NCBI GenBank assembly: GCA_015231815.1
Contig: JADGAW010000146.1
Location: 1 to 5,758 of the forward strand
DNA length: 5,758 bases
Direction of reading: 5' to 3'
Source of the DNA: Nitrospinota bacterium
GTDB taxonomy: Bacteria > Nitrospinota_A > JADGAW01
Below the pieces are notes generated by a model. That model had not been told where the DNA came from and ran no database searches. It worked only from the letters and a program-made list of their open reading frames with translations. The position numbers and the translations under genes are program-made. Below are positions 1 through 4,571 of the stretch, in pieces. Numbering within the stretch: position 1 is the first letter of the stretch; the number at the start of each line of letters is the position of its first letter.

Positions 1-76
1 AAGAGTGAGGAGTGAAAAGTTCTAAGATTATTAACCCATCTACTCTTATACCTATTTACCCATCAACCCATCCTAA
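1..76. repeat. Degenerate octanucleotide array running into the epmA stop, with heptad edge
   Basis: Five 8-nt units keep phase on the plus strand: AACCCATC at 33 and 65, TACCCATC at 57, TACCTATT at 49 and TACTCTTA at 41. The array overlaps the end of epmA: the TGA stop at 63-65 falls across two units and the last three codons lie at the array edge. At the far left, GTGAGGA (5-11) and GTGAAAA (12-18) are 7-nt units like those at 1866-1921. Positions 1-20 match 1897-1916 at 18 of 20 bases. No epmA terminator is visible within the window. Confidence 0.55.
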
Positions 77-1022
77 TCTCCTGAATGGAGTTTTTTCCCA
101 GAAGAAGCATTATAAATCGGTCAACCCCAAGAGCTATTCCTGATGTCTGGGGCATTTGGTCTAAAACATCTAACAACTCCTCGTCGATGGGATAAATTTC
201 TTTTTCCCTTTTCTTACGATAACTATTGACCTCCTCAAAACGTTTGCGTTGTTCAATAGAATCGGTGAGTTCATTGAAGGCATTGGCTAATTCCACCGTG
301 TCTATGTACAGTTCAAAACGTTCTGCCCATCCGTTTTTGCCAATTTTTGCCAAAGCTGCCTGAGAAGGGGGATAATCCTTGAAGATTGTTATATTGTTGG
401 GGGTTATTTTTGGCTCTATTTCAGAAAGAAATATTTTGAAAAATAAATCGTCCCAGTCATCGTCATCTGAAACTGTCAGACCCAATCGCAGAACATCTTT
501 TTGGAGCTTGTTTAGAGGATAGTTTGGAGTAAGAGGAATGCTGAGGTTCTCCTGAAAAAGCTGTGGAATGGAAAGAACCTGCCAGTCATTTTCTACATCA
601 ACTGTTCGACCCTGGTGATTAATAATTGAAGTTTTATTGGTTTTTTTCGTTACTTCAATAATGAAAGCCTTAACACATTCAATTAAATCATCAAGGCTTT
701 CCCCTGTAGAGTACCATTCCAGCATGGTGAATTCCGGAGAATGGTACTCTGTTTTTTGTTCATCTCTAAAGCATGAGGATAGTTGAAAAATTCTTTCAAA
801 CCCCTTTGATATATACTTCTTCAGGGAAAATTCCGGGGAGGTAATAAGGTGTTTTTCCTTAAAATTCTTCCCTGAAGCTTTAACAGCGTCAATATGATGC
901 TCTGTACCGGGAGAAGATACCATTAAAGGTGAATCGACCTCCAGATAGTTACGGGAATAAAAAAAATCCCGTATATTTTTCAGAACACAAAACCGTTTTT
1001 GTAGAAGAACTTGAGAAGGCAT
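63..1022 (-). CDS. epmA: EF-P--(R)-beta-lysine ligase EpmA (PoxA/GenX/YjeA family)
   Basis: This 319-residue protein is a free-standing class II lysyl-tRNA synthetase catalytic core without the N-terminal anticodon-binding domain, as in EpmA. In the family the enzyme activates (R)-beta-lysine with ATP and attaches it to a conserved lysine of elongation factor P in the cytoplasm. Visible motifs are motif 2 with F85-R-D-E88, the EpmA-type block YHSPEFTMLEWY (93-104), ELANAFNELTD (244-254) and motif 3 SGIALGVDRFIMLLLG (294-309). A297 replaces the glycine of true lysyl-tRNA synthetases, and that alanine is linked to beta-lysine preference in the E. coli enzyme. The ATG directly follows the TAA of the upstream hydrolase gene with no SD, so translational coupling is likely. 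The C-terminus (KNSIQEIRMG) is about five residues shorter than in E. coli, and its last codons lie in a repeat array. Neither efp nor epmB is in the window. Family assignment is firm; substrate choice is inferred. Confidence 0.93.
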   Translation of the reverse strand: MPSQVLLQKRFCVLKNIRDFFYSRNYLEVDSPLMVSSPGTEHHIDAVKASGKNFKEKHLITSPEFSLKKYISKGFERIFQLSSCFRDEQKTEYHSPEFTMLEWYSTGESLDDLIECVKAFIIEVTKKTNKTSIINHQGRTVDVENDWQVLSIPQLFQENLSIPLTPNYPLNKLQKDVLRLGLTVSDDDDWDDLFFKIFLSEIEPKITPNNITIFKDYPPSQAALAKIGKNGWAERFELYIDTVELANAFNELTDSIEQRKRFEEVNSYRKKREKEIYPIDEELLDVLDQMPQTSGIALGVDRFIMLLLGKNSIQEIRMG

Positions 1023-1811
1023 TTATTCAAAAATCTTTTTAAAAAATTTCTGCATTTCCTTCCATGATTTCTCATCAGATTCTTTGTTGTATTTCAAGGG
1101 CAGGTTAAACTTTTTGCCAAAGCTGTCAGCATCGGGGTTCGTAAAACTATGCATTGTGTCTTTGTAGGATATAAACTGATAATCTACCTTTGCGTTCTCC
1201 ATCTCTTCCTTAAAAGCTTCTACTGCTTCAGGTGATACAAAGGGGTCGTCTGCTCCATGACAAACAAGTATTTTTGCCTTTACTTTTCCTGGTTGAGCCG
1301 GGGTTTTTGTTCCAAGACTTCCATGGAAACTCACGACACCTTTTAAATCTTCCCCGAAACGTGCCATGTGGAGAACTACTCCGCCCCCAAAACAATACCC
1401 AATAGCGGCTATTTTATCCGGGTCAACAACACCAGAATCGATAAGAACTTTTTTTGCTGCTTCAAAACGTTTTGTTGCTCCTTCGATGTTATTCTGAACG
1501 GCACTGGAAAACTTTCCAGCTTCATCAGGATGGTTTGCTTGTTTTCCGTCACCATACATATCCACGGCAATTGCAGGATATCCAAGCTTTGCAAGCATAT
1601 CTGCCCGTTTTCGTGCATAACTGTTGTGACCCCACCATTCATGGACAACTAAAATACCCGGACGTTTTTCCTTAAATTCATCGTCATAGGCAAGGTAACC
1701 CTTCATCGTTATACCGTCCCCTTCATAGCTGACTTCTTTACCAACGACTTTTGCTTCAACGTTATAGGAAAAAATAAAGAACGATAAGGTGAATATAATT
1801 AATCTCAGCAT
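1023..1811 (-). CDS. Secreted dienelactone hydrolase family protein
   Basis: This is a 262-residue alpha/beta hydrolase of the dienelactone hydrolase family. A Sec signal peptide is visible: MLR, a hydrophobic core (residues 4-16), then NVEA with likely cleavage after A20, so the mature enzyme should be periplasmic. Family motifs are HEWWG (57-61), the nucleophile elbow GYCFGGG with Cys140 as nucleophile, D189 in GADDPFV and H221 in MHSFTNP, giving the Cys-Asp-His triad of the family rather than Ser-Asp-His. E58 matches the glutamate that contacts the cysteine in characterised dienelactone hydrolases. Length is typical once the leader is included. The start is supported by GGAGG (1816-1820), 4 nt before the ATG, with a promoter upstream. 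No chlorocatechol or other ring-cleavage genes are nearby, so the substrate is unknown; many members of this family are general esterases. The gene is first in a two-gene unit with epmA. Confidence 0.92.
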   Translation of the reverse strand: MLRLIIFTLSFFIFSYNVEAKVVGKEVSYEGDGITMKGYLAYDDEFKEKRPGILVVHEWWGHNSYARKRADMLAKLGYPAIAVDMYGDGKQANHPDEAGKFSSAVQNNIEGATKRFEAAKKVLIDSGVVDPDKIAAIGYCFGGGVVLHMARFGEDLKGVVSFHGSLGTKTPAQPGKVKAKILVCHGADDPFVSPEAVEAFKEEMENAKVDYQFISYKDTMHSFTNPDADSFGKKFNLPLKYNKESDEKSWKEMQKFFKKIFE

Positions 1812-1847
1812 AACGCCTCCCGATTTTATGGTTAATGGAAAGTCAGC

Positions 1848-1877
1848 ATTATAGAATAATGGATAGTGAAATGTGAA
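1848..1877 (-). promoter_or_regulatory. Sigma-70-type promoter of the hydrolase-epmA unit
   Basis: On the minus strand TTCACA (1872-1877, 5 of 6 match to TTGACA) is followed after 18 nt by a perfect TATAAT (1848-1853). Transcription would start near 1841, leaving a leader of about 30 nt before the hydrolase ATG at 1811. The -35 hexamer falls inside the degenerate 7-nt repeat at 1866-1921, whose GTGAA units read TTCAC on this strand. The promoter is inferred from sequence only. Confidence 0.5.
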
Positions 1878-1921
1878 GAGTTATGGGAAAAAAGTGAAGA
1901 GTGAGGGGTGAAGAGTCAATG
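1866..1921. repeat. Degenerate heptanucleotide tandem array (GTGAAGA-like)
   Basis: Eight consecutive 7-nt units keep perfect phase on the plus strand. GTGAAGA occurs at 1873, 1894 and 1908, GTGAGGG at 1901, GTGAAAT at 1866, and diverged units start at 1880, 1887 and 1915. It fills the gap between the hsp20 terminator and the hydrolase promoter and overlaps the -35 element. The same motif recurs at the left window edge. It has neither the repeat-spacer layout of CRISPR nor terminal repeats of an insertion sequence. Confidence 0.65.
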
Positions 1922-1925
1922 ATGT

Positions 1926-1967
1926 AAAAAAAATGGGCGGGAGCTTCGTTGAGCATAAGCCCCGCCC
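1926..1967 (-). terminator. Rho-independent terminator of the hsp20 operon
   Basis: A GC-rich hairpin lies 6 nt beyond the stop of the last hsp20 gene. The arms GGGCGGG (1935-1941) and CCCGCCC (1961-1967) pair over 7 bp, a one-base bulge (1942) follows, then GCTT (1943-1946) pairs with AAGC (1957-1960) around a 10-nt loop. On the minus strand the hairpin is followed, after one base, by eight T (A-run 1926-1933 on the plus strand). It separates the hsp20 operon from the downstream hydrolase unit. Confidence 0.9.
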
Positions 1968-1973
1968 AATTGG

Positions 1974-2480
1974 TTATGAAGATTTGACCGTTATTTTTTT
2001 AATTTTTTGTTTTGCTTCTTCACTTTTTGGCAGTGTAACGGTTAATACACCATTTTTGAAGGAAGCATCAACCTTATCTTCGTCAACCTCCATAGAGAGA
2101 GGAATGGTTCGGTAAAATGAGCCGTATGAGCATTCCTTGTAGTAACTATTGTCTTTTTCCTCTTCTTTTTCTTCCTTCTTCTCACCTTTTAAGACAAGGA
2201 AATTATCTTTAATTTCAATGTCAATGTCTTTGTCATTAACACCTGGTAGCTCAGCAGTTACCACAATGTCTTTATCATTTTCGTTCACATTTACCTTTAA
2301 ATCTACTCCTTTAAATGTATTGTCAAAACTGCCAAATGAGGGAGTTTTGAACTCTTTAAAGAAATTGTCAAAAGCCCGGTTCATATCATCCTGTAGAGAT
2401 AAAAAAGGGTGTTGCTCTTTTTTATCATGGTCTAAAGAACTCTCCTTTTTTCTCCAGGGAAGTAAACTTGTGTTAAACAT
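1974..2480 (-). CDS. Small heat shock protein, Hsp20 family (third gene of the operon)
   Basis: This is a 168-residue Hsp20/alpha-crystallin holdase: the family binds unfolding proteins without ATP as large cytoplasmic oligomers and passes them to DnaK or ClpB. The N-terminal arm (1-57) includes FLSLQDDMNRAFDNFFKEF; the alpha-crystallin domain spans about 58-151, with VVTAELPGV (73-81) and the signature ASFKNGVLTVTLPK (139-152). The C-terminal I-x-V anchor is ITV (163-165). A lysine/glutamate-rich stretch (99-110) widens the loop before the YGSFYRTIPL strand. An in-frame GTG at 2487-2489 would add three residues, but it is part of the SD itself; the ATG at 2478-2480 sits 8 nt after GGAGG and is the start used here. 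It is the most distal of three paralogues, 26 nt after the previous stop, with the terminator just behind it. Confidence 0.95.
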   Translation of the reverse strand: MFNTSLLPWRKKESSLDHDKKEQHPFLSLQDDMNRAFDNFFKEFKTPSFGSFDNTFKGVDLKVNVNENDKDIVVTAELPGVNDKDIDIEIKDNFLVLKGEKKEEKEEEKDNSYYKECSYGSFYRTIPLSMEVDEDKVDASFKNGVLTVTLPKSEEAKQKIKKITVKSS

Positions 2481-2483
2481 ACA

Positions 2484-2496
2484 GATCACCTCCTTT
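2484..2496 (-). promoter_or_regulatory. Extended SD of the third hsp20 gene
   Basis: The minus strand reads AAAGGAGGTGATC, a 13-nt uninterrupted complement to the usual 16S rRNA 3' end (GATCACCTCCTTT). The spacer from GGAGG to the ATG at 2480 is 8 nt. It decides the start: the candidate GTG at 2489 lies within this site and could not be initiated from it. Confidence 0.85.
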
Positions 2497-2506
2497 TTGT
2501 AAATGT

Positions 2507-2908
2507 TTATGAAGCTTTTACGGTTATTTTTCTTAAATCAGGCTCTGCTTTGGGAAGCTTTAATTTTAATACGCCGTTATTCACCGTTGCCTCAATTTTG
2601 TCACGGTTAATCTCATCAGGAATTCTAAAGGTCCTGTAATAGTTGCCCGGTTCGTAGTTTGAGTAAACCAGATCGTAACCTTCAGGAGCTTTGTCCTTCA
2701 ACGTTCCATTAATGGTCAACACATTTCTTTCAAGACTAATATCAACGGATTTCTCGGTAATCCCAGCCATTTCAGCAAGAATGTAAATATCTTCTCCTTG
2801 CTCATAAATGTCAACATCCGGTTGATATGTTTTTCCAGACCTTGTCATTTCAACGTTGTCGTTGTTTTTATGGTCATGTTTTTCAGCTTTTTTTACTTTC
2901 TCAGCCAT
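2507..2908 (-). CDS. Small heat shock protein, Hsp20 family (second gene of the operon)
   Basis: This is a 133-residue Hsp20/alpha-crystallin chaperone. The charged, lysine/histidine/asparagine-rich N-terminal arm is short (1-28). The alpha-crystallin domain runs from about 29 to 121, opening with PDVDIYEQGEDIYILAEMAG (30-49) and ending with the signature ATVNNGVLKLKLPK (107-120). The C-terminal anchor is ITV (128-130). The domain differs more from its two neighbours than they do from each other: it has AEMAGI instead of AELPGV and NYEPGNYYRTFRIP instead of YG-F-RT-L-LP. Tandem hsp20 sets often include such a diverged member, which suggests a division of labour or hetero-oligomers rather than redundancy. 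CCTCC at 2914-2918 gives GGAGG 5 nt before the ATG. The gap from the first hsp20 stop is only 13 nt, so the genes are co-transcribed. Confidence 0.95.
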   Translation of the reverse strand: MAEKVKKAEKHDHKNNDNVEMTRSGKTYQPDVDIYEQGEDIYILAEMAGITEKSVDISLERNVLTINGTLKDKAPEGYDLVYSNYEPGNYYRTFRIPDEINRDKIEATVNNGVLKLKLPKAEPDLRKITVKAS

Positions 2909-2921
2909 CTTTTCCTCCTTC

Positions 2922-3332
2922 TTAATTAGTTTTAATCGTAATTTTCCTTGGTTTATCTTCTTCAGCTCGGGGAATCGTCACTGAAAGAATACCGTCTTTC
3001 AGTTCAGCCACTACCTTTCCTGAATCAGCGTTATAAGGCAATGAAAGGGTTCTACTGAATTTACCGTAGTGTCTTTCACGCCTGTGAGGCTCTGCACCTT
3101 TTAATTCTTCCAGTTTTTTATTTCCACTGATGGTAAGGTTATTTCCCGATACGGAAATATCCACATCTTCAGAATTAACACCGGGAAGTTCTGCCTTTAC
3201 GATAATTGTGTCATCTTTTTTCCAGGCGTTAAGTCCTGGATAAACATTGGTGGTTTCTTCCAGTGGCCACCCATTGAAAAAGGACTCCATTAACTTGTCC
3301 ATTTCATTTGTGTTTCTTGCTCTGTACAACAT
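2922..3332 (-). CDS. Small heat shock protein, Hsp20 family (first gene of the operon)
   Basis: This is a 136-residue Hsp20/alpha-crystallin chaperone with a cytoplasmic holdase role. The N-terminal arm (1-34) includes EMDKLMESFFNGW, typical of the bacterial class A type. The alpha-crystallin domain (about 35-122) contains VKAELPGVNSEDVDISV (45-61), HYGKFSRTLSLP (88-99) and the signature AELKDGILSVTIPRAE (109-124). The C-terminal anchor is ITI (131-133). The tail KITIKTN resembles the tails of the two downstream paralogues (KITVKAS, KITVKSS), consistent with tandem duplication followed by divergence. AAAGGAGG ends 5 nt before the ATG. It leads the operon, behind a long AT-rich leader; no CIRCE operator was found. 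Confidence 0.95.
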   Translation of the reverse strand: MLYRARNTNEMDKLMESFFNGWPLEETTNVYPGLNAWKKDDTIIVKAELPGVNSEDVDISVSGNNLTISGNKKLEELKGAEPHRRERHYGKFSRTLSLPYNADSGKVVAELKDGILSVTIPRAEEDKPRKITIKTN

Positions 3333-3560
3333 TTTTGCCTCCTTTAATTAATTGTTTATCTCATGAGACGAAAGTATTTTTTTACGCGCGTTAATTCTTC
3401 ATTCTCTGAAGTATCTTATTAAATAATTGCACAAAAAGTAAAAGTCAAGTATTTTTTTTAAAATTTTTAAACGCCTTTAAATTCATACTGTTACATTCTG
3501 TATTAAAAATAAAAATATTTAATATCATTTCTTAATATTGTCAAGTATTTTTTTGTCAAA
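3333..3560 (-). promoter_or_regulatory. AT-rich leader and promoter region of the hsp20 operon
   Basis: No gene is seen here on either strand. On the minus strand the best promoter candidate is TTGACT (3443-3448), 17 nt, then a weak TATTTA (3420-3425). A second TTGACA (3539-3544) and a third (3554-3559) have no good -10. The first two of these boxes are each preceded by an A7-8 tract and the string TACTTGAC. The likely transcript leader of about 80 nt holds a 5-bp hairpin (CTTCA 3397-3401, TGAAG 3407-3411) and the palindromes ACGCGCGT (3384-3391) and TCTCATGAGA (3359-3368). Neither CIRCE nor a full sigma-32 -10 (CCCCAT-like) was found. Which box is used is uncertain. Confidence 0.35.
3372..3554. 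repeat. Three copies of an A-tract/TACTT(GAC) motif upstream of hsp20
   Basis: On the minus strand A7-8 followed by TACTT occurs three times: 3540-3554 and 3444-3459, both ending in TACTTGAC, and 3372-3383, which ends in TACTT only. The copies are 96 and 75 bp apart. The first two fuse an A-tract to a -35-like TTGAC, as an UP-element-plus-35 arrangement would. They may be duplicated promoters or simply AT-rich coincidence. Confidence 0.4.
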
Positions 3561-3591
3561 ATGGAAAGGTTTTTTTGTGAAGTGCTGGGTG

Positions 3592-3744
3592 ATGGAGAAT
3601 GAGGAAATTATGCAGAAGGCTAAATAAATTCCTTTAGATTATGAAGATGAAGTTTTTTCAGGAGTAATTTTACATGCATTAATCGGGGAGGAAAGAGACG
3701 TGAGGGAAAGTATGAAAAGGTTTTTTAAAAGAATGCCAAAGTGA
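3592..3744 (+). pseudogene. Possible small gene relic with one in-frame stop
   Basis: Reading from ATG 3592, one frame gives MENEEIMQKAK, a TAA at 3625-3627, then a 38-codon stretch starting IPLDYEDEV, including GVILHALIGEERDV, and ending KRFFKRMPK at a TGA (3742-3744). The second part has the balanced hydrophobic and charged pattern of a real helical protein, and it lies in the same frame as the part before the stop. A GAA to TAA change would explain the break, since the context AK-E-IPLDYEDE would read naturally. It runs on the plus strand, opposite to every intact gene here. I do not recognise the family. It could also be chance, being only 50 codons. Confidence 0.33.
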
Positions 3745-3755
3745 GAATATTCTCA
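3742..3755. repeat. Perfect 14-bp palindrome TGAGAATATTCTCA
   Basis: TGAGAATATTCTCA is its own reverse complement. It begins on the TGA that closes the relic frame and lies about 60 bp beyond the tmRNA 3' end. It has no loop and no T-run, so it looks more like a protein-binding site than a terminator. No role can be assigned. Confidence 0.4.
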
Positions 3756-3782
3756 GGAGATAAAACGGTAAACCATAAAGCT

Positions 3783-3798
3783 AAAAGGTAAACCTTTT
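3783..3798 (-). terminator. Possible weak terminator downstream of tmRNA
   Basis: AAAAGGT (3783-3789) and ACCTTTT (3792-3798) form an inverted repeat 18 nt past the tmRNA 3' CCA. A 6-bp stem with a TAAA loop is more realistic than the full 7 bp. On the minus strand the right arm ends in TTTT, serving as a short U-tract. The hairpin is AU-rich and weak. GGTAAACC occurs in it (3787-3794) and again exactly 20 bp away (3767-3774), so an operator is an alternative reading. Confidence 0.35.
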
Positions 3799-3815
3799 AT
3801 ATCACCTTTTCCTCT

Positions 3816-4164
3816 TGGTGGAGGCGGCGGGAGTCGAACCCGCGTCCGAAAACCGTCAAAGGAAAGCTACTACATGTTTAGTCTTCTCTTTAATTTCACC
3901 ATGAAAGCATCAGAAGACGAATTCAGTCATGACTATCGGTTTAAGTCTTATGAGAGAGCCAACCAAAGAACTCACCTCACCAGCCTGTTTGTTTACGCCC
4001 GACCGTCTAACAGGCATCCACGGTCTAAGCGGAGCGGGGTTTAAGCCGCTAAAGCGTAATCGTAATCGTTAGCTTTTATTTTTTTACCACTGTTTAACGT
4101 GATAGTGATGTCCACGACATGCAACCTTCGATCTCAGAATTCCCGTCGAAACCGTATCGCCCCC
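3816..4164 (-). ncRNA. ssrA: Transfer-messenger RNA (tmRNA)
   Basis: This is a standard one-piece tmRNA of about 349 nt, which rescues stalled ribosomes with SmpB and tags the nascent protein for proteolysis. The 5' end GGGGGCGATACGG with GTTTCGACGGG (minus strand from 4164) is the conserved tmRNA start. The 3' end carries GGTTCGACTCCCG, a TpsiC arm, and finishes CGCCTCCACCA at 3816. The acceptor stem GGGGGCG pairs with CGCCTCC over 7 positions, one of them G-U. The CCA is encoded. The tag reading frame lies in the usual position, and the remainder matches the pseudoknot-rich middle of the molecule in length. Its promoter overlaps the 3' end of vapC. No integrase gene or duplicated 3' end, which would mark an element inserted at ssrA, is visible. 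Confidence 0.97.
4041..4073 (-). other. tmRNA proteolysis-tag reading frame, ANDYDYALAA
   Basis: Starting at a GCT resume codon (4071-4073), ten codons give ANDYDYALAA, then TAA (4041-4043). It is preceded by the A-rich AATAAAA typical just upstream of the resume codon. The final ALAA is the ClpXP/ClpAP recognition end, and AND resembles the SspB-binding start of the E. coli tag ANDENYALAA. The centre is a direct repeat of GATTAC encoding DY-DY. Confidence 0.93.
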
Positions 4165-4182
4165 ATAATTTGGGAGAAGGCT

Positions 4183-4211
4183 ATTATACAACGCTTTTAT
4201 TGTTTTGGAAA
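4183..4211 (-). promoter_or_regulatory. tmRNA promoter inside the end of vapC
   Basis: On the minus strand TTTCCA (4206-4211, 4 of 6 to consensus) is followed after 17 nt by a perfect TATAAT (4183-4188). Start would fall near 4176, leaving about 12 nt of leader before the mature 5' end at 4164, consistent with RNase P trimming of a short precursor. It overlaps the last codons of vapC, so ssrA can be transcribed independently of the toxin operon. Confidence 0.65.
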
Positions 4212-4571
4212 AAAACGCACGCCTTGAATATCTTTGAAATCACTATCTTGGGTCCAGAGAATTGCCTCATGCATTTGCGCAGTGGTCAGGACAATGCTGT
4301 CTGCCATGGGAATCCTGTAATCGATACTTGTTTTCGCTGAGAGCAAAGCAAGCTCCTGATCCAAATCAATTACAATTCCCTGTCTCATCATTGATATCGT
4401 CTCTAAAGCCGCACTTTCACCCCTCTCACGGTAGACGACCTTATATACTTCGAATATCGTAATCGTTGGGACAATAAGGTTATTTGTGTCCTCAAGTGGT
4501 TCCACGAATTTTTCAGCGTTTGCTCCGTCACAGAAATATTCCAGCCAGCCCGATGTATCGACAACATTCAT
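4197..4571 (-). CDS. vapC: VapC-type PIN-domain ribonuclease toxin
   Basis: This 124-residue protein is a single PIN domain, the Mg2+-dependent RNase fold of VapC toxins, which typically cut tRNA or the 23S sarcin-ricin loop. The acidic active-site residues are all present: D5 in MNVVDTSGWLEY, E41 in TIFEVYKVV, D91 in MADSIVLTTA, and D109 and D111 in WTQDSDFKDI. Length is typical, so the toxin appears intact and active. Its ATG overlaps the TGA of vapB as ATGA, giving tight co-translation with the antitoxin. The RNA target cannot be read from the sequence. The 3' end contains the ssrA promoter, so loss of this gene could disturb tmRNA expression, which is an inference. Confidence 0.92.
   Translation of the reverse strand: MNVVDTSGWLEYFCDGANAEKFVEPLEDTNNLIVPTITIFEVYKVVYRERGESAALETISMMRQGIVIDLDQELALLSAKTSIDYRIPMADSIVLTTAQMHEAILWTQDSDFKDIQGVRFFPKQ

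Noticed and set aside
1368..1675. Open frames on the plus and minus strands inside the hydrolase gene
   Set aside because: They overlap a fully supported dienelactone hydrolase with signal peptide and catalytic triad; no SD or recognisable domain.
1866..1921. CRISPR array
   Set aside because: Units are 7 nt, contiguous and degenerate, with no unique spacers and no cas genes.
2478..2489. GTG start at 2489 for the last hsp20 gene
   Set aside because: The GTG is part of the AAGGAGGTGATC SD; the ATG at 2480 has ideal spacing.
2149..2502. Plus-strand 117-codon open frame rich in serine and phenylalanine
   Set aside because: It is the antisense of the lysine/glutamate-rich hsp20 gene, which explains its composition.
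3333..3450. CIRCE (HrcA) or HAIR (HspR) operator before hsp20
   Set aside because: No TTAGCACTC/GAGTGCTAA or CTTGAGT/ACTCAAG inverted repeat is present.
3816..3850. Attachment site of an element integrated into ssrA
   Set aside because: No second copy of the tmRNA 3' end and no integrase gene are visible in the window; an element reaching beyond the window cannot be excluded.
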